Source: Sandaracinus amylolyticus
GTDB taxonomy: Bacteria; Myxococcota_A; Polyangia; Polyangiales; Sandaracinaceae
Direction: 5' to 3'
Length of the DNA: 64,000 nt
Assembly (NCBI RefSeq): GCF_021631985.1
Contig: NZ_CP070225.1
Coordinates: 7,378,001 to 7,442,000 of the forward strand
The notes under the pieces were generated by a model. It made no database searches and had not been told where the DNA came from. It worked only from the letters and a program-made list of their open reading frames with translations. This document shows positions 34,433-42,899 of this stretch, in pieces (position 1 is the first letter of the stretch; the number at the start of each line of letters is the position of its first letter). A program made the position numbers and the translations under genes.

Positions 34433-35511
34433 GAGCGCGCTCCTTCGGATCGCACGCGCGTCCAGGGCGGCGGCGGGCTCTCGTCGACCTCGCGCGCGCC
34501 GTCGCGCTCGGCGGCCCGCAGGCGCTCGGTGAACCAGTCGACCAACGCGTCGAGCGCACGCGCCGCGGGCTCACCGCGGCGGACCCGCACCGAGACGGCG
34601 TGGCGCTCGGTCCGCCGGATCGCGCGCGCGGCGTGCTCGCTCGGCTCGACGTACACGCCGAGCTCGACGCCCTCGTAGCGGAAGACCGCCGCCGGCTCGA
34701 GGGCCTCGGGCGCGCGGCTGCTCCCGCGCGGCTTGCAGTAGAGCGTCCAGGATCCGTCGCTCAGCGAGACGCCCATCGAGCGCGGCGGCGCCGGGGCGAA
34801 CGGGAGGACCGACACGATCGCGCGCTCGTCGTAGCCCGGGAGCGCTCGCACGCAGCGCCAGGCGCCCGCCTGCGGCTCGCGCAGCGCGACGAAGAAGGCG
34901 CGCGCCCGCAGCGCGGCGCCGTCCAGGTCGAACGAGGCGACACCACCGGCGTCCGCACCCTCGCCGCGCGCCGCCGCGGCGAGCGCCGACGCGCGAGCGC
35001 CGAGCCCGCGCGCCAGCTCCAGCGCGTCCGCCGACTGCAGGTAGAGCTTCGTCTCGACGCCGCCGTCGGCGCGCGCGTTGAGGCCGATGACCGCGGCGGG
35101 CTCGTCGGGCGGCGCGCCGGGCGCGAGCGCGGCGGCGAGGCGCGCCCGCGCGTCGCCGGAGGCATCCGACGCGTTCACGTAGAGCTTGAGGCAGCGCTGG
35201 GGGCCGCCGCCGCGGAGGTCCCACCCGACGATCAGCGGCACGCGCTCGGCGCGCGCGAGCTCGAGCCAGCGGCTCGCGACCTCGGGCACGACCACCCCGA
35301 GCGCGCGCGCGATCGGCGCGAGGAGCGCGGGGTCGGCCTGCTCGATCATCATTCGGCCCGCGCGCAGCGCGCCACCGTCCTGGCAGCGCACCGAGGTCTC
35401 GTACGCCGACGCGTCGCGCACGTGCAGCGCGAGCGCCGCCGCGAGCCCGTCCTGCGCGCCCAGCTCCGCGGCGACGCGAACGGCGAGATCGGCGGCGGCG
35501 CTGCTCACCAC
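34429..35511 (-). CDS. Unknown protein with repeated KLY strands and C-terminal accessory domain
   Basis: About 360 residues, no recognised family. Two strand units end in Lys-Leu-Tyr (LIVGWDLRG then CLKLYVNASD; VIGLNARADG then ETKLYLQSAD) and a third reads GVSLSDGSWTLYCKPR. Repeated K-x-Y strands of this kind form the tyrosine shield of DMATS-type ABBA prenyltransferases, so a prenyl- or other group-transferase is a guess. The last about 75 residues are the recurring accessory domain (VELGVYVEPSE then RTERHAVSVRV). GTG start 11 bases after the oxygenase stop. Confidence 0.5.
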   Translation of the reverse strand: MVSSAAADLAVRVAAELGAQDGLAAALALHVRDASAYETSVRCQDGGALRAGRMMIEQADPALLAPIARALGVVVPEVASRWLELARAERVPLIVGWDLRGGGPQRCLKLYVNASDASGDARARLAAALAPGAPPDEPAAVIGLNARADGGVETKLYLQSADALELARGLGARASALAAAARGEGADAGGVASFDLDGAALRARAFFVALREPQAGAWRCVRALPGYDERAIVSVLPFAPAPPRSMGVSLSDGSWTLYCKPRGSSRAPEALEPAAVFRYEGVELGVYVEPSEHAARAIRRTERHAVSVRVRRGEPAARALDALVDWFTERLRAAERDGAREVDESPPPPWTRVRSEGARS

Positions 35512-35522
35512 GGCGCGGGCTC

Positions 35523-36362
35523 TCAGCTCCAGTAGAGAACGCGCGTGTGGTCGCGATCGAACGCGAAGAACCCGCCGAGGGTCCAGCGCGTCCCCGAGCG
35601 CACCTCGGAGACGAGGTGGTAGTAGCGACCGGCGTCGAACACGAGCATGTCGCCCACCCCGGGCCGCACCTCGACGCAGCCGCGGGCCGCGAGGATCGGA
35701 CGCGCCCGCTCGGGGCCGCCGAGCTCGTGCAGGATGCGATCGCCGCCGTCGGTGCAGTCGGTGCTGAACACCTCGAGCACGCCGCCCTCTTCGGGCAGCG
35801 CGACGGCCACGTAGAAGCTCATGATCGTCGCGACGTCGAGGCGCGGCAGGAGCTGCTTCATCGACGCGTAGCGGGTCGTGCCGTTCTCGTAGTGGAGCGG
35901 CAGCGAGTCGCCCTCGACCAGCACCCGGATCGACGCCGGGAGATAGCCGCGCCCCGCGTCGTCGCGCGCGACGTCGACCGGCAGCCCGCCGGCGATGCGG
36001 CCCATCACGTGCTCGATGCGCGCCTCGAGACCGCCCGCGGGCGCGAAGAGCTCGCGCGTCGAGTCGCGGAAGCGCTGCGCGCCGTCGAGGTAGTCGCGGA
36101 GGTCCTCGGAGGCCATCACGAGCGGGCTGCCGAAGAGACCGCCCTTGAACGTCGGCGCGACCGCGCGCGGCACGCCCTCGAGGCGCCCGACGTTCGCGAC
36201 GACCTCCGCCATGTGCGCGCTCGCGAACGCGCCGCGCACGACCACGCCCATGAGCCGGCGCCGGTAGATGTCGGCGATGAGATCGGGGTGGCGCTCGAGC
36301 TCGTCCACGTCGAGCGTCAGCACCTCGAGGGAATTCGCCGCCGCGTGATCGATCGCAGCCAT
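35523..36362 (-). CDS. Fe(II)/2OG-type oxygenase with HxE metal motif
   Basis: 279 residues. Related along its length to the 36369 and 30893 oxygenases (MGVVVRGAF near residue 38; RWTLGGFFAFDRD near the end). The metal motif is LHYENG: His157-x-Glu159, a complete H-x-E acid pair; distal His in RYYHLV (about 249). Unlike its two paralogues it keeps the carboxylate, so hydroxylation or desaturation is expected. It is separated from the upstream oxygenase by six bases. Substrate unknown, probably the same as for its operon partners. Confidence 0.75.
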   Translation of the reverse strand: MAAIDHAAANSLEVLTLDVDELERHPDLIADIYRRRLMGVVVRGAFASAHMAEVVANVGRLEGVPRAVAPTFKGGLFGSPLVMASEDLRDYLDGAQRFRDSTRELFAPAGGLEARIEHVMGRIAGGLPVDVARDDAGRGYLPASIRVLVEGDSLPLHYENGTTRYASMKQLLPRLDVATIMSFYVAVALPEEGGVLEVFSTDCTDGGDRILHELGGPERARPILAARGCVEVRPGVGDMLVFDAGRYYHLVSEVRSGTRWTLGGFFAFDRDHTRVLYWS

Positions 36363-36368
36363 GATCGC

Positions 36369-37205
36369 TCAGCTCCAGTAGTGCAGCGTGAGGCCGTCGC
36401 GCGAGGGCGCGACGAAGCCGCCCAGCGTCCAGCGTGCGCGCGGTCCGCGCACCTCGTCGACGCGGTGGTAGTGCCGGCCTTCCTCGAAGAGCGCGACGTC
36501 GCCCACCGCCGGCCGCAGCCGGAGCCGGCGCCGCGCGCCCAGCTCCTCGTGGGCGCGCTCGCGCCCGAGCCGGTGATCGAGCTCGGCGATCAGCGGGTCG
36601 CCGAAGCACACGTCGTACACGTCGAGCGCGCCGCCCTCCTCGGGCATCGCGAGCGGCACGAGCGTGCTGATCTCGCCCGCGGGGTCGATGACCTGCGTCA
36701 GGTGGCGCAGCGCCGGGAAGCGGTGCGTCTCGTTCCCGCAGTGCAGGTCGACGACGCCGCCGGGCTCGATGACGCGCACCGTGGCCGGCGCGTAGGCGCG
36801 GCCCTCGTGGCTCGGCGTGCTGACCGCGCGGCCGCCGCCGAGCGCGGTGAGGAGCTCGCGCAGGCGCGTCTCGTACGTCGGCTCCTCGCCGAACGCCGCC
36901 GCGAGCGCGCGGCCCATCGACGCCGCGGCGTCGAAGTACTCGTCGAGCGTCTCGCCCGCCATGCGCAGCACGCGGCCGTAGGTGCGGCCGCGGAAGGTGT
37001 GCGACTCGAACACCGGCGCCGAAGCGTCGCCCTGGAGCCGCGCGATCACCCGCGCGAGCTGCTCCCGCGGGAACACGTTGCGCACCAGCACGCCGAAGAT
37101 CTCGCGGCGCAGGATGCGATCGACGCAGTCGCCATGACGCTCGATCTCCGAGGCGTCGATCTCGAGCATGGTGAGCTCGGAGCCAGTGCTCGGGTCTGCC
37201 GTCAT
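36369..37205 (-). CDS. Fe(II)/2OG-type oxygenase with HxG metal motif, first gene of six-gene operon
   Basis: 278 residues. Paralogue of the 35523 oxygenase, but with LHCGNE (His155, Gly157, Glu159) at the metal site and the distal His in RHYHRVD (about 247), then RARWTLGGF for the cosubstrate. Gly in place of Asp/Glu leaves space for a halide, as in radical halogenases of the SyrB2/BesD type; that is an inference from the motif. Heads an operon of two oxygenases, two unknown proteins, a radical SAM enzyme and a third oxygenase, divergent from the metallo-beta-lactamase-fold gene. Confidence 0.75.
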   Translation of the reverse strand: MTADPSTGSELTMLEIDASEIERHGDCVDRILRREIFGVLVRNVFPREQLARVIARLQGDASAPVFESHTFRGRTYGRVLRMAGETLDEYFDAAASMGRALAAAFGEEPTYETRLRELLTALGGGRAVSTPSHEGRAYAPATVRVIEPGGVVDLHCGNETHRFPALRHLTQVIDPAGEISTLVPLAMPEEGGALDVYDVCFGDPLIAELDHRLGRERAHEELGARRRLRLRPAVGDVALFEEGRHYHRVDEVRGPRARWTLGGFVAPSRDGLTLHYWS

Positions 37206-37239
37206 ACGTCGCGTCGCAACGACCTCACGTCGGTGAGAG

Positions 37240-37245
37240 TACTAT
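37240..37245 (+). promoter_or_regulatory. TACTAT -10 box for the 37270 gene
   Basis: TACTAT lies 24 bases before the ATG, leaving room for a leader with an AGGGA ribosome site (around 37260). This contrasts with the leaderless-type starts elsewhere in the island. Confidence 0.35.
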
Positions 37246-37269
37246 GCTCCTCCCGCGCAGGGACCCGCG

Positions 37270-38694
37270 ATGTTCGAAGTCACGTTCCTCGGCCACCAGG
37301 GCTGGCAGTTCTCGACCGGCCGCACGAACGTGCTCCTCGATCCGCTGCTCTGCGATCGCTTCGGGCACGACCCGCGCGGCCACGCGTTCGACGTGTTCCC
37401 GCCGCGGCGCGTCGATCTCGCGGCGTGCCCGCCGATCGACGCGGTGCTGTTCAGCCACGAGCACGAGGACCACTTCCACGTTCCGTCGATCGAGCTGCTC
37501 GATCGACGGATCCCGATCTACCTGTCCGCGCGCTCGTCGTCGGCCGCGCCACGCCTGCTGCGCGAGCTCGGCTTCGAGGTGCGCTCGCTCGAGCCGGGCG
37601 AGCCCTTCGCGCTCGGCGACCTCGGCATCCTGCCGCTGCCGCAGGCGTCGCTCGGGGGGAGCCACCCCGGCGAGTGGGACTCGCTCGCGCTCGTCGTCGA
37701 GGATCGCGGAGGGCACGGCTCGTTCTTCACGACGGTCGATCACCGCCCGCAGCCCGCGACGTTCGAGCTGCTGCGGCGCCACGGCGTGCGGCCCGCGCTG
37801 ATCGCCTACGCCGACAACGAGTCCGACCACTCCGTGATGTTCCCGTGGGCCGCGCCGAGCGGCGACGGGACGGCGGCGCTGGCCGCGGAGCTGCGGGCAC
37901 TGCTCGAGCGCGTGGTCCCGCGCGACCTGCGGCCCGAGGCGCTCCTCCTCTGCGCGAACGGCCTCGCCCCGCGCGGCGAGCTCGCGTGGATGAACGAGTC
38001 GATCTTCCATCGCGATCCCCGAGCGGCGTGCGGGCAGCTCGGACCGCCCTTCGCGGCGCCGCTCCCCGGCGAGACGATCACGCTGAGCGGGCGGCGACGG
38101 AGCGACGCGCGACGCTCGCCGTGGATCGAGGCGCTGCCCGAGCGCGCGTGGCCGGCGCGCGGGAGCGGCGCGCGGCCGCACGCGCCCTTCGGCCCCGCCA
38201 CCGGCGTGGCGTGCCTCGACGACACGTCTCGCGGCGCGCTGGAGCGCGCGCTCGGCGAGCTCGCGCGGTTCCTCTACGCGTCGCCGCTCTTCTGCGAGCT
38301 CTACCTGCTCGACGCGACGGCGACCGGGGGGCGGCGGCCGACCTTCGCGCTCGAGCTGCTCGAGGAGGGCGGGAGCACCGTGTGGATCTGGGATCCCCCG
38401 GGCTGCCGCTTCGTGCGCGAAGCGCTCCCGAGCCCCGAGCGCTCGGTCGTCGCGGGGGCGCGCTGCTGGGCGAGCGATCTGCTCGCGGTGCTCGAGGTCG
38501 AGATGCCCGCGGCGTCGCTCACGATGGGCCGCCTCGCCGCGTGGAACGCCGCGCCCTCGGCGCTGCGCTTCGACCTCGCGAACGTGCTGCACGTCTACTG
38601 CCACCCGCTGCGCGCGCCCGATCGCTTCCTCGCGCTCTACCGGCAGCTCGTGCGCGGCGCCGCGCCGCAGGTCCGCGCCGCGGGTCAGGGCTGA
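37270..38694 (+). CDS. Metallo-beta-lactamase-fold protein with extra C-terminal domain
   Basis: 474 residues. The hydrolase fold is marked by SHEHEDHFH (His63, His65, Asp67, His68), preceded by FLGHQGW and followed by a TTVDHR segment. From about residue 320 a second, unrelated domain of strands and helices begins (FALELLEEGG, SLTMGRLAAW), which I do not recognise. It could hydrolyse an ester, thioester or phosphodiester. It stands alone between two divergent or convergent groups and overlaps the membrane-protein stop at its 3' end by ten bases. Confidence 0.7.
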   Translation: MFEVTFLGHQGWQFSTGRTNVLLDPLLCDRFGHDPRGHAFDVFPPRRVDLAACPPIDAVLFSHEHEDHFHVPSIELLDRRIPIYLSARSSSAAPRLLRELGFEVRSLEPGEPFALGDLGILPLPQASLGGSHPGEWDSLALVVEDRGGHGSFFTTVDHRPQPATFELLRRHGVRPALIAYADNESDHSVMFPWAAPSGDGTAALAAELRALLERVVPRDLRPEALLLCANGLAPRGELAWMNESIFHRDPRAACGQLGPPFAAPLPGETITLSGRRRSDARRSPWIEALPERAWPARGSGARPHAPFGPATGVACLDDTSRGALERALGELARFLYASPLFCELYLLDATATGGRRPTFALELLEEGGSTVWIWDPPGCRFVREALPSPERSVVAGARCWASDLLAVLEVEMPAASLTMGRLAAWNAAPSALRFDLANVLHVYCHPLRAPDRFLALYRQLVRGAAPQVRAAGQG

Positions 38695-40268
38695 TCGGAG
38701 GCGGGGAACGTGTAGACCCAGTGGCGGCCGACGCGCGTGCCGACCGCGCCCGCGGCCTCGAGGTGCTCGCGCCACTGGCGGGTGCGCGCGTCGTCGCGCA
38801 GCGCGTACGTCGCGTCGCGACGCGGCTCGTGCTCCTCGGGGTGGAAGAGCAGCCCGGCGTGCGCCACCGCGCCCATGAGCTGCTGGCGCTGCCCGTTGCG
38901 CGGGTCGAGATAGCGCTCGGTCTCCCACGCGATCGCGGCGTTCGCGAGCATGTACACCTCGTCGATCGGCACGTGCAGGTCGTAGCGGGCGATCGGCAGG
39001 TCGACGTAGAGCGGGCGCCCCGACTGGTAGAGGCCGCGGGCGCGCATCTCGGCGACGAGCTCGTGGTAGCCGAGGTGCTGCGTGCGCTCGCGGACCGTGT
39101 CGTCGGTGAGCTGCCACCCGAGCAGCGCGACGGAGGCGGAGCCGAGCAGCGCGAGCGCGAGCTCGCGCCGCCGGAGGAGCACGAGCACCACCGCGGCGAC
39201 CACGACCGCCGCCACCGCGGCGCCCGCCGGCAGGACCGAGGCGCAGAGCAGCGAGAGCACGCCCGCGGCGATCCACGGTGCGCGTCCGTCCGACGAGAGC
39301 GCGGCCGACGCGAGCACCGCGAGCACCGGGAGCGCGGCCACGTAGTAGCGGGGTGAGCTGTCGAACCCGAGCAGGTCCGCCACCTGGAGCGCGGTCATCA
39401 CGCCGTAGACCGCGACCACCGAGGCCAGCAGCGGGACGAGGCGGCGATCGCGAGCGCCGGCGGCGGCGAGCCCGAAGACCGCGAGCACCGGCGCGTTCGA
39501 GAGCAGGCCGTCGCGCAGGTTGTGGAGCGCCTCGAGCGGCGTCGGGGCGCGCCAGGTGCGGATCTCGGGCGGCAGCCCCGCGGGGTTGGGGAAGTCGTTG
39601 TAGAGCCAGAGCGCGTCGCGGTGGTAGAGCGCGCCGGCGAGGCCGTAGAGCGCGGGGACCGCGAGGATCGCCGCGAGGAAGCGCAGGTCGCGGCGCGCGT
39701 AGAGATCCCACGCGCCGAACACCAGCGTCAGGGCCGCGAGCTCGTTGCGCACGAAGAAGAGCATGCCGAGCACCACGGCGGCCGCGGTGCGCCGCTCGGA
39801 CGCGTAGAGATAGAGGAAGAGCGCCGCGAAGAACGCGCCGTCGGAGTTCGGGTAGCCGTTCGAGGCCGCGATCGTGAAGCTCAGGCTCCCGGCGAGCGCC
39901 CAGCCCGCGACGTTCGGCGAGGAGAAGCCGAGCCTCCGCGCCGCCTCGCTCACGAGGTACACGGCGAGCGCGCCGAGCGTCGCGTGCACCATCACGTACG
40001 CGCGCACGCCGAGCGCAGCGGGCAGGACGTAGAGGACCATCAGCGCCGGCTTCGACTTCTGGAAGAAGAAGAGCGCGAGCGGCGCGTGTTGACCGGCGCG
40101 GGCCGCGTCGAGGGTGAAGACCGCCTCGTCGTGCAGGTAGCGCTGGGTGAGCGCGAGCCACGCGACGAGCACGAAGTACGCGAGCGCGAACGCGCGCGAC
40201 GCCGCGGGGCTGCCGGCGAGCATGCGCACGACCGTCGCGAGGCGCGCCTCGATCACCCGCTCCGTCAC
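38685..40268 (-). CDS. Polytopic PMT/ArnT-like glycosyltransferase-type membrane protein
   Basis: 527 residues, about ten hydrophobic segments. Near the N-terminus LTQRYLHDEAVFTLDAARAG places acidic residues in the first periplasmic loop as in GT-C enzymes; NDFPNPAG and SSPRYYVAALP are also typical. The last about 120 residues are soluble. GT-C proteins move sugars from polyprenyl phosphate carriers to lipids or proteins outside the membrane. GTGA overlap with the upstream oxygenase gene. It pairs functionally with the GT2 enzymes that make the carriers. Confidence 0.65.
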   Translation of the reverse strand: MTERVIEARLATVVRMLAGSPAASRAFALAYFVLVAWLALTQRYLHDEAVFTLDAARAGQHAPLALFFFQKSKPALMVLYVLPAALGVRAYVMVHATLGALAVYLVSEAARRLGFSSPNVAGWALAGSLSFTIAASNGYPNSDGAFFAALFLYLYASERRTAAAVVLGMLFFVRNELAALTLVFGAWDLYARRDLRFLAAILAVPALYGLAGALYHRDALWLYNDFPNPAGLPPEIRTWRAPTPLEALHNLRDGLLSNAPVLAVFGLAAAGARDRRLVPLLASVVAVYGVMTALQVADLLGFDSSPRYYVAALPVLAVLASAALSSDGRAPWIAAGVLSLLCASVLPAGAAVAAVVVAAVVLVLLRRRELALALLGSASVALLGWQLTDDTVRERTQHLGYHELVAEMRARGLYQSGRPLYVDLPIARYDLHVPIDEVYMLANAAIAWETERYLDPRNGQRQQLMGAVAHAGLLFHPEEHEPRRDATYALRDDARTRQWREHLEAAGAVGTRVGRHWVYTFPASDQP

Positions 40269-41071
40269 ACGAAGAAGCTCAGCTCGCGGGTCGCGGGGTC
40301 GACGAGCGCGCAGGCGTGCACCTGCACGCGCCGGCGGCGCGACCCGTCCACCCGCGTGACCTCGTGGAAGCCGTGCGCGTCGAAGATCACCAGATCGCCG
40401 GGCGCCGGCTGGTGCTCGACGCGCTCGACGCCGCGGAGGCTCGCCGCCGCGGCCTCGGGGTCGCGCCAGGGCTGCTCGTTGCGCGCCACGTCGGTCGCGA
40501 AGCGGCGGTAGACGACGAAGTGCCCGCCGGAGTCGGGCCGCTGGAGATAGACGTTGTAGTTCAGCCGCCGCGGGAAGCGCGAGAGCGCGCTCGGGCGCTC
40601 GCGCTCGTACCAGTCCACGTGCGGCGGGCCGACGGCGCTGCGGATCGCCCAGACCGTGTCGGGGTTGTACGTGCGGTCCTCGCCCTCCGACGACGGGACC
40701 TCGCGGAAGCCGTGGGCGCGCCAGGCGTCGCGCATCTTCTCGAGCGGATCGTCGCCGCCCGCGAAGAGCGCCCGCACGCGCGGCGCGTCCGCGGCGGCGT
40801 GCGCGAAGTACGCGGCGGGATCGCTCGAGTCCACGAAGAGCTCGACCGGCTTCGCCAGCGCGTCGAAGCACATCGGCCCCATGCGCAGCTCGCGGTGCTC
40901 CGGCAGCTCCTCGATCGCGCGCGAGAACCGCGCGACGACCTCGTCGCACCAGGCCGGATCGAGAAAGCGCGGGACGTGCACGTACGGCACGCGGCGATCG
41001 ATCAACGCGTCGAGCGCTGCGGGGCCCAGGCGATCGACGACGAGAGGCTCCCACGGGCTTGCATCACTCAT
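40265..41071 (-). CDS. Fe(II)/2OG-type oxygenase with canonical HxD motif
   Basis: 268 residues, not closely related to the other three oxygenases. PHVDWY gives His151 and Asp153; the distal His is in FHEVTRVDG (236) followed by SRRRRVQVH for the cosubstrate Arg. All ligands are present, so hydroxylation activity is credible (PhyH- or prolyl-hydroxylase-like half). It precedes the GT-C-type membrane protein with a GTGA overlap, so its product may be glycosylated. A TTAGCAT-like box lies upstream. Confidence 0.75.
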   Translation of the reverse strand: MSDASPWEPLVVDRLGPAALDALIDRRVPYVHVPRFLDPAWCDEVVARFSRAIEELPEHRELRMGPMCFDALAKPVELFVDSSDPAAYFAHAAADAPRVRALFAGGDDPLEKMRDAWRAHGFREVPSSEGEDRTYNPDTVWAIRSAVGPPHVDWYERERPSALSRFPRRLNYNVYLQRPDSGGHFVVYRRFATDVARNEQPWRDPEAAAASLRGVERVEHQPAPGDLVIFDAHGFHEVTRVDGSRRRRVQVHACALVDPATRELSFFV

Positions 41072-41173
41072 CTCGACGGCGGGATGCTAACAGCGGGGCA
41101 CGACGCGAGTCTCCCCGGATCGTCCCCACTCTCGCGCTCGATTCGCGGCGCCGAGCATCGGCGGCGCACCTGC

Positions 41174-42865
41174 ATGGCCACCCACCTACTGGCAGTCCAC
41201 CAGGACACGAACGCGAACGCCGCGCTCTTCGAGGACGGCAAGCTGATCTTCGCGGCGGCGGAGGAGCGCTTCACGCGCGTGCGCTTCGCGGGCGGGCGCC
41301 CCGCTCGGACGATCCGCGCGCTCGCCGAGCGCTACTCGCTCGGGTCCGGCGACTTCGACGAGGTCGTCGCCGGCAACCGCTATCACTTCCTCCCCGAGAC
41401 CCCGCTCGCAGCCCTCCTGCCGCGCGGCGAGTACGACTTCTTCAGCCCCACCTACAAGGCGTATCTCGAGCTGCACGAGGCGCTGTGGCGCGCGCCCGAG
41501 CTCGGCTCGCTCGCGGCCGGCGTGCACCGCGCGCTGCTCCGCCGCCGCTATCCGGCCCTCGCCCACGTCGCCGATCACCACACCGCACACGCGTACTCGG
41601 CCTATCTCACGTCGGGCTTCGACGAGGCGGTCGCGATCACCGCCGACGGCTTCGGAGACGGCGCGTCGGCGAAGGTCTTCCGCTGTCGCGGCGCGCGCTG
41701 CGAGCTGCTCTACGGCTCGAGCGCGACGCGCTCACCGGGGCTCTTCTACGGCGAGATCGCGCGGCTGCTCGGCATCAACGTCGCGCTGGCGGGCAAGGTG
41801 ACCGGCCTCGCCGCACACGGCGACGCGCGGAAGGCGTACGGCCTCGTCTCGCAGCTCTTCGCGCTCGCGCCCGACGGCCGCAGCTTCGAGGCGCCGCCGC
41901 TGCGAGCTCGGCGCCGCAATCGCTCGCCCTATGCCGAGCTCGCCACGATGGACAAGGCGGACGTCGCGGCGGCCGCGCAGCGGCGCCTCGAGGACGTCCT
42001 GCTCGGGTTCGTCGCGCGCGCGCTCGAGGAGGTGGGGCCCTCCGACGTGGTCCTCGCGGGCGGGACCTTCGGCAACGTCCGCCTCAACCAGAAGATCCTC
42101 GACGTGCCCGGCGTGCGCCGCGTGTTCGTGCACCCCGCGATGAACGATCAGGGCATCGCGGTGGGCGCCGCGCTCGAGCACCTCGCGCTCACGGGGCGAG
42201 CTCGGCCGGCGCGCCTCGACCACGTCTACCTCGGGCCCGACTTCTCCGAGGACGAGTGCGCGCGCGCGCTCACGAGCGCCGGGCTGCGCTTCCGCGAAGA
42301 GCGCGACATCGAACGCACCGCGGCGGAGCTCCTGACGGCGGGGCACGTGGTCGCGCGCTTCGCGGGCCGGATGGAGTACGGGCCGCGCGCCCTCGGCAAC
42401 CGGAGCCTGCTCTACCGGAGCGACGAGCCCGGCGCGAACGACTGGCTCAATCGGAAGCTGCGCCGCACCGAGTACATGCCCTTCGCGCCGGTCACGCTCG
42501 CCGAGCACGCCGAGGCTCGCTACGGCTCGCTCGAGCGCTGCGCCGACTGCACGCGGTTCATGACCATCGCGCTTCCCTGCACCGACACGATGCGTCGCGA
42601 GTCGCCGGGCGCGGTGCACGTCGACGGGACCGCGCGCCCCCAGGTCGTGCACGAGGAGGACAACCCCTCGTACTACCGACTGCTCCGGCTCTTCCACGAG
42701 CGCACCGGCAACCCCTCGCTGATCAACACGTCGTTCAACATGCACGAGGAGCCGATCGTCTGTACGCCGGACGACGCGTGCCGGGCGTTCCTCGCGGCGG
42801 GGCTGCCCTACCTCGCGATGGAGCGCTTCCTCGTGGTCGCTCCGGGCGTGCGCTTCCCCGACTGA
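41174..42865 (+). CDS. NodU/TobZ-family carbamoyltransferase
   Basis: 563 residues, the normal length for the family. N-terminal HSP70-like nucleotide domain (HQDTNANAALFEDG, then HHTAHAYSAYLTSGF with the His pair, ADGFGDG) and C-terminal YrdC-like part (GRMEYGPRALGNRSLL, INTSFNMHEEPIVCTP). Enzymes of this kind put a carbamoyl group on a hydroxyl of a sugar or polyketide using carbamoyl phosphate and ATP. ATG at 41174 begins the conserved region. Stands alone, in a cluster with sugar-processing genes; the acceptor is unknown. Confidence 0.9.
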   Translation: MATHLLAVHQDTNANAALFEDGKLIFAAAEERFTRVRFAGGRPARTIRALAERYSLGSGDFDEVVAGNRYHFLPETPLAALLPRGEYDFFSPTYKAYLELHEALWRAPELGSLAAGVHRALLRRRYPALAHVADHHTAHAYSAYLTSGFDEAVAITADGFGDGASAKVFRCRGARCELLYGSSATRSPGLFYGEIARLLGINVALAGKVTGLAAHGDARKAYGLVSQLFALAPDGRSFEAPPLRARRRNRSPYAELATMDKADVAAAAQRRLEDVLLGFVARALEEVGPSDVVLAGGTFGNVRLNQKILDVPGVRRVFVHPAMNDQGIAVGAALEHLALTGRARPARLDHVYLGPDFSEDECARALTSAGLRFREERDIERTAAELLTAGHVVARFAGRMEYGPRALGNRSLLYRSDEPGANDWLNRKLRRTEYMPFAPVTLAEHAEARYGSLERCADCTRFMTIALPCTDTMRRESPGAVHVDGTARPQVVHEEDNPSYYRLLRLFHERTGNPSLINTSFNMHEEPIVCTPDDACRAFLAAGLPYLAMERFLVVAPGVRFPD

Positions 42866-42899
42866 TCGATTCAGCGTGCGGAGCACGTGGACGGGAGGC

